Assembly: GCA_963457665.1 (NCBI GenBank)
Contig: OY735215.1
Coordinates: 28,769,097 to 28,833,096 of the forward strand
Direction: 5' to 3'
Source: Thysanoteuthis rhombus
Taxonomy: Eukaryota > Mollusca > Cephalopoda > Oegopsida > Thysanoteuthidae
Length of the DNA: 64,000 nucleotides
The notes under the pieces: model-generated
What the model was told of the DNA's origin: nothing
The model's database searches: none
What the model saw: the letters and a program-made list of their open reading frames with translations, nothing else
Translations under genes and position numbers: made by a program
Part shown: positions 45,937 to 59,049 of the stretch, piece after piece
How the letters are laid out: each line of letters opens with the position of its first letter
Numbering within the stretch: position 1 is the first letter of the stretch

Positions 45937-47630
45937 AATTGCTCCAGTCCTGCAACTGGGATTGTAGAGGAGCCAGGGCAAGCCCGACCTTTGTTTTTTG
46001 GTGCAATGGGAAGGTGCTGCCCAAGAACTTACTGATGCCCAGGGACTGGGTGAGGTTATTTTTTGAGGCCATAGGATGAATCCTAGACCTCTTGCACTTA
46101 ACAATACTGAGTTTCAGAGGACCATTATCAGCCACTGTTTTGCACCAGCTCTAAGCTACCAAAGAATGTACTGCAAGCAGATACTACACTTTGATCTGCA
46201 TTTAATCACTTCCCCACAGGAGCAAATCAATAATGGAGCATCAAGTAATTCCACCTTCTATACACACATCTCTCTGTACTTTGACCTGCTGATAGCAATA
46301 TAAGCATATACTCTCAGCACACTTGATTCTAACCTCCAAATTCAACTTTCAATTGTTATGTTAGAGCTAAATATCTAGACAGCCCAAACTATTACTATTA
46401 CATCATCATGACTATGATTATGAATAAAGCTTTATAGCACATTGACCCTCATATAATGATCATGTAGTGCCAGGTAAGTTTCTTTCCAAGTAGATGCTCA
46501 TAGCCTTCAAGTAGGTACACAAGTCTAGGATAAACTTCATGAAATTATATTTTTGTGAAAGGAAGTCCAAGTTGTATTATCTCAATATGCCAGACGACAC
46601 TTTACAAATGAGATACTCTGTGCATATGCCGCAGGTTTTTCTTTAAATGTCCCAGAGAGATACAAATTAGTTTTTCTACTACTATACACTGCATTATTCA
46701 AACTAGTGTACTCATTTTGGTTGTCATGGTCACTACATTCATTGTACCCTTCAACCGTCTTCAGGAGTATGTTTCAGCTGGTAACCTTCTCATCACTTGG
46801 AAGAATTTAACTGATATAAAATCATCTTTTAGCATGGACAGCAGAAAGAGAACAATTGACCTCTGAACTGAATAAATTTGAAATTCCAAGATGGTTATCT
46901 ACAACAAAATTTGGCCATTAGTCAATTTGGTTAAATATCTGTTGGTGAAATGACCTTTGTCAGCCAAGTGACAAGGATCTGTATCTATCGATTGATGTAT
47001 GAGTTGGTTTATCCAAACTATTGTTCTCATCTTGTTAGAGGTATTGTTAAAGACACAACTAGAGTTGGGGAGGTGTCAGGGCAAGCCTGACCCTGGCCTT
47101 ACAGTGCAATGTGAAGATGCAGCCCAGTGGTGCGAAACTGAGTAATTTTTGAGGCCACAGGACAATTCTTAAGCCTTTTGTGCTTGGCAATATTGTGCAT
47201 CTGCAAGCCATCATTGGCCTCATCATTGCTCCGGTGCAAAGCTACCAAAGTGTGGACTGCATACAGGTACTACACTTTGATCCGTATTTATTCGCACTCC
47301 CACCAGAGCAAGATGTGACACCAAGTCGTTTTTGATGTGGGATTCCAGTGACGGAAGAGCAGCAAAAATTGCTCCGATCCCTGCAACTTGTGTTGCGAAG
47401 GTGTCAAGGCAAGCCAGACCATAATTTTTAGTGCAATGGGACAGTACTGCGTCAGGACATACTGCTACCCCGAGATTGGGCAGTATAATTTTTTGAGGCA
47501 ATAGGACAAATCCTAAACTTCTTGCCCTAAGCAACACTGAGCCTCAGTAGGCCATCATTGGCCACAGTATTGCACCAGCGTAAAACCAAAGCCAGTTCTG
47601 CAAACAGATATTACACTTTGATCCTAGGCA
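45937..47630. repeat. Long repeat, three diverged copies (about 45937-46220, 47050-47305, 47360-47625)
   Basis: Each copy runs through GGCAAGCCYGACC, GTGCAATGGGA, TTTTTTGAGGCMAYAGGA, CCATCATTGGCCACA, GCACCAG and TACACTTTGATC. Copies 2 and 3 are nearly adjacent; copy 1 is 1.1 kb away. Open frames on the minus strand at 45902-46135 and 47223-47537 are reverse readings of the repeat. No terminal repeats or coding domain were recognised. Confidence 0.75.
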
Positions 47631-49999
47631 GTGGGCAGCGACTCAAGAATGCATAGATACAACACCTTGAACTTGAACAGAGGGCCATGTGCGATACTTT
47701 GCTCTAAAGAAAAAGACTCAATCTGATCCTAGACAGAAGGCCAGGGAGGGACACTTTCAGCCAGACAGAATGCACAGATAATTTGATCCCAGGCAGAACT
47801 GCTGATTCATATGTAAATTATCCCATCATTTTTTACGGGTACTCTGGTAGTTTATACATAAAGTCTAAAGATGTAAACCATGGTTCAGTTATAATCTTAA
47901 TGATTTGTTACAATGATATTATATAACAAGCAATTTTAATTCCAAGTGTTGTTCAGACTATTGAATTCATTCTTTGTGTTGCTTGCTACCACAAGCTTTC
48001 AGATTATACATTCTGCTGCCTCTTGTACAGTCAGAAATAGGTGGAGAACGAGATAGAAATACAATAGTCCTCCTTTATAATGCAGATGTTGGGGTCCAAG
48101 AAAGACAATCGCATTATAACTGAGCTGCAGTTAATCAAACATCAATTGCCAATGCCATAACAAATTCACCGGTGTACAAAGGTGCTGTTTCCAAAACAAA
48201 ATCAGAGAAATTATGTGTAAAACACCATGTAATTATATATTGATTGAATGCAAGTTGAAGAAATTAAGAAACTTAATGATATTAAGAGATTCTTTTGACG
48301 AAAACTGTTTTTGTTTGTGGTTTTTAGATGAGTGGGCGATGATTCAGGCAAACATGTTGAGGTCCATGACACATCTGTCTTATAGTGAGAATTGCATGAT
48401 GAAGAACCACACTATATTGAGGGACACTCATAGTTGCTATGTCAACCAGCTTGACACATTCCCAGTAATGTAAGCAACACAAATAATACTATTCTCAGCA
48501 AACTGTATAACACAGGTGATTTTATATCTGTCCTAAAGAAGGCTAGAAGACAGCTGTAAAACAGATTAACCAAAATTTGTCACAACAACAAAAACAACCA
48601 AGAAAAAAAATTCAATTGTTTGAATAACTCTAGAAATAATAATGATTGTTCTCAAAATTTCAGACATTATCTAACAATCAAAATATTTGTGCTTAAGTTA
48701 TGAATTTTGAAATCTTATGTTTAATCTTGAAATATAAAATGGCCAACATTCAAAATAGCAGATAAATTAGAATACAGAGTAAGAAAATAAACATCTTTTT
48801 ACTAGAGATTTTGTATTTTGTACAGATTTTTTTGAAAATGTTCAACATATTTATTTACCATAAATTATTACTAGGCAAGCCAAATACCAAACATCATACA
48901 CTAAACTTTTTTTTTTCACTAGTAGAATGTTTATAATCCTGTTTCTGTAAAAGAATTGGAGGGAGGGGTGCTGAGACAGTGGGTGGTTGAAACAGAAGAA
49001 ACAAAAAGGAAAATAAATTCATGAGAAAGAACCACAGATAATGCACTCACTAAGCTGGGTTAGCCTGTGCAGTTTCCTAATCCAAAATTTACAACTCCAG
49101 TAACACACAAACACAGGCATCACATGTTGCAAGCACAAACTAAAAGAGTTTTCACAAAAAGCAACTCAGGGGTTCCAGTCTATTCAAGTTATTTGTTCAA
49201 AAAAATAAATCCGTAAGTAAATATATTGATTTTTGATTTCTTCGGATTGACTACATTGCAAATCTATTTATACAAGACTTCTTCCGACTTAATCATTTGT
49301 CTATTGTCCTTTTTGACACAAAAAGCTGAATGGCAAAAATTTGGCAGGTTTAAGTAGGAGTCATGTCACATCTGGTAAACATGTTTTAGCTTATTGTATT
49401 AATGACTAACATAGTACCCGTGAAAAATGACACCCATATTTATGTATCAGTTGTATAGCTAATTTTTCACTTTCAAATGATTTAGGGGGGGGGGGTATAA
49501 TCACAATGGAAATCTCTTTTTTTTAATTTGGAATAGAAACTTATTTGAAAAAATATTTTCTTCTAGACAAGTACTGAAAGTTTAATAATCTTTTGTTAAA
49601 GGGAATCCATGCTGTTATAAACTATTGGTGATATTTGCTACGGAAGTTCATACACATAAATTCCTTCTTCTTTCACATTGAAAGCATACAAAAATATTAG
49701 AGACAGGAAGAGTTGATAATTCATTTTTAAAACATTTTTAAAAAAAACATATAAATAAGAATGAAACAAATCCTTTTTTTTAATGTATTTCTTTATATAA
49801 ACGTTTCCTATAAATGGAAAAGGTGACCCATTGAATCATTTAAAGTTGCATTTTTATAAATGCACTTTGGTGGTTCTGTTTTAAACTCATATTTAATTTT
49901 TATTCAACTTGAGTTTAATTTTTGGATACAATTTTAATTTTAATACACTAGTATCTTTGTTGAAAGAATGTTGAAAAAAGAAATTTTTTGATAAAAGAA

Positions 50000-50220
50000 A
50001 TTTATGCATCTTATCTTCAGTAGCCAATTTCACAAATGGTTTAGAATGTTGAAAACGGCAAGGGTCCTCTTAAAATCCAATGAATTTTCAAAGTCATCAT
50101 TTTCTGATGCAAATTACAACCTGTAATGTTTTATCTATATTTTCAAAAATATATCCTGTAAGGGGCACATGATATTCTTTTTATTTCAGATTTTTCTCTA
50201 ATCTTTCTTCTTACTAATGA
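50000..50220 (-). repeat. Dispersed repeat, inverted copy
   Basis: The minus-strand text AAGAAGAAAGATTAGAGAAA and ACAGGATATATTTTTGAAAA, then TTTGCATCAGAAAATGATGA, parallels 27551-27700. Confidence 0.6.
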
Positions 50221-51609
50221 TACAAAGATTTCAATGATGAAATTAAATTTCATAAGATTTTGAAATCTTTTTTTCGTAAGGTGTTGATTTCTGATAAGCA
50301 TGTCAGTGAAGTCTGTGTAAATTCCCCAAAAAGAGAATGCACAGACTTGTGTATGCAGGAGATGATGCCAGCCATGTGGGTCAGGCAGAGAGTTGGGGTT
50401 AGGGTTTGACTCACTAAATTTGACACTCTTGTCCACTGTGTTATCTTGGTGCAATGGTTATTGTACAGGACTGTTTAGCCCCTAAGTGAAGGTTCAGATC
50501 TTAGTCATTAATTTTATAAACCAGTTTGGTTCAGTGTGAAGTCTTTGAGCTGAACAAACAAACAGGTATTTATCTAAGCGGATATGAAAATGGCTGTGTT
50601 GACACATTGCTTCACTGGAAGTTATAAGTGTACAACAACAGGCTCGGCCAATGACTCTTACTGATACTATAAGTGTGACAGATATGTTAGTAAAGGAGAG
50701 GGGAAAAAAGAGAGTTGGGTAGTTTAATAAGAGGATAGGAAGGGAGAGGGGCTGGTGATTGGTACTGGTACTCTTATCATGTAAAGATAATTTACTAGGC
50801 ATAGCTCAGTCTGGCACAAGGCAACAGTTTTGGAACACACATGATGACCAAAATCAAACGCTAGTGAATTGGTGAGACTAGCTTACTAGCCTTGGTTGTT
50901 TGTTTTATAGCGTAAGAGTTGCTGGGTAAACATACTGTCGATGTTTTCGTTTATGTACCTATACTTGCACTTATAAAATCTACATCAAACAAGTTGTATA
51001 AATGTTTACTTCAAGGAATGGTCATCAAGACTATAGATCAGGTAGGGGCAATCTGCAACCTGAGATCCATGTGACCTGACCAACCCTATAAGAAATTCTG
51101 AGTACAGGGAGGGAAATCAGGGGAAAGGTTTTCTAAGGCAGTCCGCGGGCATGCTACCCAAAAAATTTTGAAAATTAATCCAAGATTGGATTAAATTATG
51201 TTTCAGGGCAATTAGTTATTGAAATTACCTTTTCATAAAATGCATGTGTGAGTATGTATCAAAAATGCATCTGTGATAATACATTTCATCAACAAAAAGT
51301 GAGTGTTATAGCAGGTTATGGCAGGTCTTTGACAGGAATTAGGGTACAACTAATTTAGATGACCTTTCCGACTTACTCAGATTAGATCTTTTTTTAGAAT
51401 TATTTCCAAATTCAGCATGTTTGGTAATTTTTAGATTAATATGATTATTTCTGCTGTATGCTGAACTATCTATTTTAACTTAGGAATGGACATATACATT
51501 TTAACAAGCTAGCAAACAAACACATGCACACAAACTATGCTTTTATGCTCGTGACACAGGAACTTCAAAATTAATGAACTTATTTTGAGAAAAATTGAGG
51601 GTTGCTGTG

Positions 51610-51610
51610 T

Positions 51611-51663
<53 letters not shown>

Positions 51664-51731
51664 ACTGAAATGACAAATTTTTGAAAATTTTTTTATATAA
51701 ATCTTTTTTGTTTGAAGCTGTAAAGCTTTCT

Positions 51732-51784
<53 letters not shown>
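51610..51784. repeat. (CA)n-(TA)n and (TA)n microsatellites
   Basis: CA at 51610-51627 followed by TA to 51660, and a second TA tract at 51738-51784. Confidence 0.9.
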
Positions 51785-51789
<5 letters not shown>

Positions 51790-51884
51790 AGATTGGTGAT
51801 TTTTTAAAGGTTTCAGTGTAGGGTTCTATGAAATTATAATACTAAACTGGACCCTTACTTACTGCCCAATGTAAGCAGAAGGTA

Positions 51885-52300
51885 ATTTAGCAATTAGGAA
51901 TCTGAAATTTGTCATAGGGGTACATCCGATCACAGCAGAGAACCACGTGAAGTTGATCTTGAAAGTCAGTCAAGGTCATCAGGTCATTTCTGGCCAATCA
52001 AAAATAATTTTAGGCTATAATTTTGCCTCTAAGAAGCTTGAATTTGACAAAGGAGCACATTTTTTCATAGCAAAGATCATGGAGGATGTTGTGAAGTTGA
52101 ACTCAGAAGTCATTCAAGGTCACCAGGGATCAGTTATAGTCTTTCTTAGCTAATTGGAGCCATTATAAAGCACAATTCAGCACTTTAGAAGCTGATATTT
52201 GAAATAAGGGCACATCTTTTTATAATGGAGCTAATGAACAATATGGCATAGGCCCTATTGGTAATTCAAGGTTAACATAGGTCATATCTAATTCTTGATA
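51885..52300 (+). repeat. Degenerate tandem repeat, three units of about 140 bases
   Basis: Units share the order RGGRSACATYYKNTCA, GTGAAGTTGA-like text, GTCATTCAAGGTCACCAGG-like text, then TTNTAGCTATAATTTTGCCT or its counterpart and AGAAGCTTGAATTTGACAAA / AGAAGCTGATATTTGAAATA. Coding phase is kept over the first two units but no known domain results. Confidence 0.65.
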
Positions 52301-52986
52301 AGATAGATTTAAAGGAGACAACTTGACTTTCCCTAAAATTTTACAAAACATCCGTAAAAAGTGGAAAAAAATAATCTTCTGATATTTGTCTTTCAAAACA
52401 GATAAAAATATATAGTGCCCAATGTATCTTTTATACAAATATTTCAAGATATTTTTACTTTACTAAAATACTAGCAGGGATTGCCACCATTACTAGAGGG
52501 GGAAAAAAATGACAATGCCAAGGAAAATTGGTTTTTCAGTATATTTCTTCTTACATAACTCAAAACATTGAGCCCCAAACTGTTTTAATTGAGTATACAG
52601 ATTGGCATTTTAAATGATACTTTGATACTTTTCTCATATCAGGTGTCATGCACACCAGGTTGGCCTGCACACACTCCTGAGTTGGCCCATGTGCAAATAT
52701 ATCCATTTTAGTCGAATATTCAAAAAAATTTGAAATAAAATAATTTTGCATGTGATTTTTTTGTGCTTTCAATCTATATAACATTTCGATTCTCCAGTAA
52801 TTTGTCACCTTTAAAAACAATTAATCTCTAAGCTTTTTCTGTTCATAATGTCACTACAATGCTAAACTTGACAAGGGAGTGAATGGATAATAATCAAGTA
52901 AAACAAATATTCAATTTTGTGGAAACATGTTTTCCTGTGTTGTTATATTTGAAGTTCTCCTTGGGCAATGTAGCTCATCCTAGCAA

Positions 52987-52987
52987 G

Positions 52988-53014
<27 letters not shown>
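52987..53014. repeat. (TA)n microsatellite
   Basis: Short pure TA run. Confidence 0.9.
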
Positions 53015-53018
<4 letters not shown>

Positions 53019-53639
53019 AACGCTCCCTATAATAAGCTAACAGGGGAAAGGAAAGGGTAGTCATTGAAGCAGAAAGTTTGTCCTTCCTTCATTCAATATG
53101 AAGTAAGTTTGGTAGTTCAGCTGCCCCTCACACTATTTTCGATCTTACCTCAATTCATTAAGTAAATAATGATAAGGAAGTTTGTGGTACTATCATAGCC
53201 TTGCATGGCATTTGGCTCAAGATAAAAGTACAAAGTTCTTCCATGTCAATGAAACATAACTTCCCATTTTCAATTTTAAATGTTATTATAGTTGTATTTT
53301 GATTGTTTTCTTCATGAATTTTAATTCAATTCAATTTTTTTCAGTTGAGTAAAAAAAAAAGAAAAGGTTGTATTTCAATTGTTTTGAAACAATAATTTAC
53401 ACATGAAACACAATAAAATAATTACAGAAATACAAAACAAAGAATAATTCATTCTAATGAGTTAAAAAAAGAGTTATGAAGAGTTGAATGAGTTAGTGAA
53501 ATCAAAATACTTTTTACTGTGTGAAATGCGGCTGGTATAAAATTTGAAACGGCAATGCTAAGTCACATGGTTATTTGTGACAACAAATAAATAACATTCC
53601 CAACAACTTCTGTTTTTTTTAAGGTTCTGTATACTGGAG

Positions 53640-53725
53640 GATCTTGCTAGCTCAATTGGTTAAATCAGGTTTGGCTAAAAAGCGATCCCATGAGGGGTGT
53701 TGGTTCAAATCCCACCAGAGGCTCA
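53640..53725 (+). repeat. tRNA-derived SINE head
   Basis: TTGCTAGCTCAATTGGTTAA resembles an A box and GGTTCAAATCCCACCAGAGG contains a near-perfect B box (GGTTCAAATCC) about 50 bases later. The flanking acceptor stem does not close, so this is a SINE head, not a tRNA gene. Confidence 0.6.
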
Positions 53726-53870
53726 TTTCTTTATTTTCCTAACTACACCATTCGCTCACAATGGTAAGTAATTTGGTCAGAGCAAAAGCTTGGTTCCCTA
53801 ATTGCCATTCTTTCTATCTTTCTCTATCTAAATACGCACACACACACATACATACATACATACATACATA

Positions 53871-54130
53871 TAGAGGTATCACCTGCTTTTTAAAAAAGGT
53901 GAAAAGCAAAAATAGTGTGCTTTTTTTTCAATGAGATGTTAAAGAAGCAGCTCATACCCTGTATCCGGCACTCCCAACCACCCCAACCTCCAACTATTCA
54001 GCTTAACATACCATCATTACCATTTGGGGAGTCTGGGAACACTCAAATTTTTTTCTAATGTTCATTCACTTTACATCATTTTGGCTAATGGAAATTTTCT
54101 ATAGGAATGCATTAATTCTGGATAGCGTGT
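53871..54130. repeat. Dispersed repeat starting GGTATCACCTGC, copy 2
   Basis: Collinear with 33920-34280 (see that copy). Preceded by a (CA)n/(CATA)n run at 53835-53870. Confidence 0.6.
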
Positions 54131-54304
54131 GTAAAGCTATACACAGACATACACAGACACACATGTGATGATGGTCTTTGACCTTTGGAGAAGGAAGTTG
54201 GTTTTTGATAAGACATTGGAATACTTTAAAAATAAGTGAGAAAAACAAATCTGGAGGTCAGAAAGCAAGATATATGGTAATTCATCATAATTCAAATTTT
54301 CATC

Positions 54305-54490
54305 ATAAATGCTCTTGAGAGTTTATGTTCGATCACACATTAAAACAGCTTGAGTTGAATTGAGTTGAGACTTGAAATATCAAAAAAAAATTATCCAATA
54401 AAATAGTTTTAGGCTCCTTAGAGTCGATCCATACATAAATAACCCTGACATTTTTTATATGTATATGCGAGTAAACATGTATTAGCTGTA
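54305..54490 (+). repeat. Single unit of the AATAAAATAGNTTTAGGCTC repeat
   Basis: Leader TTAAAACAGCTTGAGTTGAA (54341) and unit AATAAAATAGTTTTAGGCTC (54398) match the field at 15613-15960. A dispersed copy shows that the tandem field grew from a mobile or dispersed unit. Confidence 0.65.
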
Positions 54491-54799
54491 TATGTAGGTA
54501 GATGTATATATGCATCTATACATATGTATATATATATCTATCTATCTCTATAAATATACATCTGTATAATCATCTGGTAAACCAGTATTTATTTGAGAGG
54601 TAATACATCGTGCGTCTATCTATCAGACAAAAGAAATCATCTGAACATGGGTGCAGCCCAACCAAATTTGGCATGCATACTCAACAGATATAGGCCAAGG
54701 TTCTGAAGTTCAAAGTTTTGAGAGAAAAAACATTTTTTAGGGTTCTAGAGCAAGGCAGGGGTGGGGTTCTATTTACAATGTAACCATAATGCTAAAGTC

Positions 54800-54990
54800 A
54801 AATCTAAATGAGAGGAAACTTTCCCCCAATACAAGGGGTCAAAAGTTGAGGGAGACTTTTTCCCCCTTTATGGAACATTTTTCTTTCTCTCTTTGAGAGG
54901 TCAAAACTGAATGGGGACTTTTCCTCCCTAAGGGGTCAAAAGTAAAGGGAGACTTTTACCAACCTTGAAGGGGCCAAAAGTAAAAGTGAA
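54800..54990 (+). repeat. Minisatellite around GGGGTCAAAAGT(T/A)
   Basis: Four loose units of about 55-65 bases: GGGGTCAAAAGTTGAGGGAG, GAGGTCAAAACTGAATGGGG, AGGGGTCAAAAGTAAAGGGA and AGGGGCCAAAAGTAAAAGTG. The reverse complement of the motif occurs at 58065-58125. Confidence 0.65.
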
Positions 54991-55080
54991 TTCTTGTTTA
55001 CAAATCTGAAAGCATTTTTTTCACTCCTTAAATATTTTACCTGGTGTAAATGGTTATTTCAGCTAGTATATATAAATATA

Positions 55081-55099
55081 CACATACACACACACACAC

Positions 55100-55131
<32 letters not shown>
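55081..55131. repeat. (CA)n-(TA)n microsatellite
   Basis: CA run followed by TA with a single G interruption. Confidence 0.9.
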
Positions 55132-56249
55132 TTACCCATGCATTTAAACATAAATTGAAAAGTTGATATTTCTCAAAAATGAAAAATTTCCAAATGAAAT
55201 GTAGATTATAATCATTCAAAACATCAAAATATATTTTTTTTAAAAACAACTTTCATATTTTAACTTCACTGACCTTTAGTGCTATTCTTCTATATAGAAA
55301 GCAGTAAATGAAGACTTAATATGTAGTGCATCTCTAGATAATTTCCTAGAACATTTAGATATTTTTTGCTTCAATTTTAGATAATTTTTTTGATAATTAT
55401 CTGGAACAACTGGATATTTCTGGATTTCTTCTGCCTCAATTTAAGTAAAGTAAAAACCATAACTAAAATTAAGATTGGATACATTTGATACATTCAAGAA
55501 GTGCTCTATAAGGAATGAACTCATTGAAAATCATTTGCAAGATTACCTGTCATGCTATAGCAGTATATTAAAATAGAAACATTCGTAGTATAGCTAGAGT
55601 AATACAATAATATTATTTGTGATGAGATAAATATTATTCAATCTAATGTCTGTAATGACAATATTAGGAACCATAATCTCACTAAAAGATCAGTTAAAAG
55701 CAAGTTAGTACAGAAAGAGTACAAAATAAGCATGACTTGGTGAAGAATATGATCTATCGAGAACTGTGCAAGCGAGTGGGATTTGATCGATGGTATATTA
55801 AAAAACCAGAATCTGTCGTAGAGAATGAAAACACGAAAATTTTGGATATAAAACTTCAAAAAGTTGGCAATGTTGCTCACTTTGTTTTGACTTAATCATC
55901 CTGTTATTATCTGAAATTGATGATGAATGACATTTACTTGATTTGCTGAATTTCTGTTCAGAACTAAAGCTGAGCTGGAGATTTTCTTTTTACAAACTTT
56001 ACTAATTTGTTCTGTATTATAATTCAATGAACTACAGTCTATATTGTATTAAAGCTACTTTTTCATTAAATATTTAAATTTGAAGAGTAAAAAAAAAAAT
56101 GTAAAAAATACCCTTCCTCAGGAGCATTTGATTTAACAGACATTCACAATTAAAAGACAACTGCCGACGTCTATTAGTCAATTAAACCAAGGGTTTACAG
56201 TATATACATCCATATACAGAAGAATTTATGTCTTCCATTTTATATACAC

Positions 56250-56772
56250 ACCAGTGTTGCCACTTTATCTCAAATTTTCATACCTAGAATTGAGCAAAAA
56301 AATCTAAATTTTCCCGAAAAATATCAAAAAAACATCCAAAAATGTATTTATTTATTCAACTTTTTCACTGCAAATGATAAAAAGTAAATGTAATTCAAAA
56401 TTTGTGTCTGATAACACTTAATTTCTTAAATAAAGATAAATTAAGATTTAAAGAAAAAAAATCAGATTCACACTTAGAGCCAATGAGAGAATTCAGAATA
56501 TTTGAATTTTTACAAGGTGAATACATTTTGCTCTTTTGGATTAATGGGTTCAGGTCTAAACATTTTAGATATTTTTAAATGAATATTTAAAATTTTTAGA
56601 TATTTTTAGAGGAATATTTAAAATATCAACTGATACCTAACAAAAATCTAAAAAGTTCTTAAAATATCAAGGTCTCATTGAAAATATCTGTCAGGATGCA
56701 AAATATCTAAACACAATTTTTCACATCAGAAATTATCCAGATCTGGATATAAAATGTCCATAGAGGCAACAC
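56250..56772. repeat. Candidate hAT-type non-autonomous element
   Basis: The left end CAGTGTTGCCACTTTATCTC faces the right end GATATAAAATGTCCATAGAG (continuing GCAACAC) in inverted orientation: GTGTTGCC matches exactly, followed by looser similarity. CAGTGTTGCC is a common hAT terminus. Interior: AT-rich, with repeats of TTTAGATATTTTTA; no transposase. Confidence 0.45.
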
Positions 56773-57719
56773 ATGCATAAACACTTGCATTAACTCACAG
56801 AGAGACATAGATATATAAGTGTGTGTGAGCATATATGTATACGCAAATACGCATATACATTTGTGAATGTATATTTATACTTTTTATGAAACACCATACA
56901 ATATAGTGGAATATAAACTTACCATATTCATTTTTTTTCTTCACTTATTCATTGTTACTGGTAATATGTTTTCTGGCCTCAAAATATGGAAGGGACTACT
57001 GGACATCCCCGAATTATTGGGTATAGGCAGAGCACTTGGAGGATTGGTTTGACACCTACATTGAAGCAATAACAAAACAAAAAACATTCAAAAAGCATAT
57101 CTAATGGGTAAGAATAATTGAATTATACACTCATCATAATGTGAAATTGACATTGTTTCAATTGTCAATCTCTGAACTTGATCAGGTTAAAAAAAATCAG
57201 TGGAAAAAGTTTAAACCCTCCAAAACTATTAACGTACTTGATACCTGAATCAATATATCCCAGTAGACTTCTAAAGAGAAATGTAGAGGTTCCATAGGCA
57301 GTTATCCCCACATGAAGTCTACGGCTGGAAAATATTGAATCGTTACTCAATTCATGGTTTTATGACCATAGGCTCCATATAGGTTGGGATAACTTCCTAT
57401 AGGGCAAATATTTTCAGCTAGTAATTATAATAACATAGATAATTATGTTAGTTCATAAAACAAAGACAATCAGTTGAGCTATAAAATTTCATTCAAGCTC
57501 CTTACTTCCAGTATACTTATATTCCTTCAATACATATCCAAGGTTCTATTTCTTATTTTGATGAATAGATTAAATATTAGCCCTAACAGGTAGAGTAAAT
57601 TGCTGGCCAAAAAAGAAATGGAAAGATAGATGGATGGAAACCAAATAGCATCTAATTTGATTCTATTTCAAAAATTGATTTAATACCACTTAAGAGAAAA
57701 AAATGGTTGAAGAAAGAGG

Positions 57720-58130
57720 AGTGGGGGGGCTAATGTAAAAAGGATATTGGGCTAATGTGAAAAAAGGGTCAAGATAATGTAAAAAAGTGGTCAATATTGA
57801 AAAAAGGGCTCAAGTAGGGGATAGAGTTAGAAAAAAATATGAGCATTAATGTTAGGGAATAAAGTGGGGCTAATCTCCAAGAAAAAGTGGGTGCAAATGT
57901 AAAAGAGGGTTCTTATGCTGAAAATGAGGGTGTGATGTTGAGGAAATAAGGAGTAATGTTAGGAAGAAGTGTACTATACTTGAAAAGTTGGAAAAAAAAT
58001 AGTAAAAAAGGGTGTTGAAGGGGTTGATGCTGAAAAAAGAAGGGGTCAATGTCAAAAGGGGGAAGAGTTCCCCCTCGATTTTGACCAATAAAAGAGAAAG
58101 AAGTCTCCTCTCAATTTTGACCACTTAAAA
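57720..58130. repeat. Purine-rich degenerate minisatellite
   Basis: Irregular units of about 25-35 bases around GGGCTAATGTRAAAAAAGGGT from 57728 onward. It ends in CTCGATTTTGACCAATAAAA and CTCAATTTTGACCACTTAAA, inverted versions of the 54800 motif. Confidence 0.6.
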
Positions 58131-58685
58131 TCAAAAAACAAATTCACTCCAAGTTCCCACTTTATTTTGATGGATTGATTTGAAGAAAAAAAGAATTTAA
58201 AAAATTCTTTTGTCATTTAAAATTATTTTTACCATTGATGAATAATCATGTGGATAGACTCCACCAGCTGAGTTAAAACCCTCTAAAAACATATTTTGGT
58301 TTTCAAATACTAATTTGCTAAAAACACTTCCTGGGGATCAAATCCTTATCCACAGAGAATTTCATGGATTTATATCCAGTAGTTTTTGTGGTAGGTAAGT
58401 ACATACAGACGGGCAGATGGACTTTTGGCAAATTATAATAAGATGGTTTCATGGCGTTTAACTTCTATATAATGCTCTTCCAGTACCAGACAATTTTGAG
58501 GAGTAGAGTCCAAGTTCTTTAAGCATGTATCCTAGATTAATCAAATATCTAAATTCTTTATTATTCTAATCTTTATACATATTAGAGGAATGAGAAAATG
58601 GTTTTATGGTATATTGTTGGTCATGTAGTGGCAAGCAAGATTTTGAAGTAAGTACTCAGAAGTAGAAATAATGTTTTGATTTCTT

Positions 58686-59049
58686 TTTTATTAGATGAAG
58701 TATTGTCAACCAATATTAATTTTTGACTAGTATTTCTTTCATCTTTGAATTAATAATACTTAACAATAGTTTAGCAATTGAAAAAAGAAATTGAGATAAT
58801 ATTACTACAACTAATACAACTAGTGCATATAAAAACAGTAACAAATATGGCCACAAGCAACTGGGGTAAAGTGACAGATAAGTTTGAGGGTGTTCAAGTC
58901 TTGTCTCGAGCTTATTCTTCATTGCTGATATGCATTGTTTGCTCAGTGTTGTAGACTGACAGCTGAGCAGTTGCAAAAACAACCAAAATTAAGATGAAAG
59001 AAATACAAGTCAAAAATCAATAAGAGATAGTCATTGTATCTAATAATGA
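58686..59049. repeat. Copy of the foldback family, both arms intact
   Basis: Arms 58686-58746 and 58991-59049 are inverted copies (TTTTTGACTAGTATTTCTTT and AAAGAAATACAAGTCAAAAA) over about 60 bases. The core shows GTTCAAGTCTTGTCTCGAGC, a decayed equivalent of the tRNA-like core of the 30241 copy. The minus-strand open frame at 58716-58982 is a reading through it. Confidence 0.7.
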
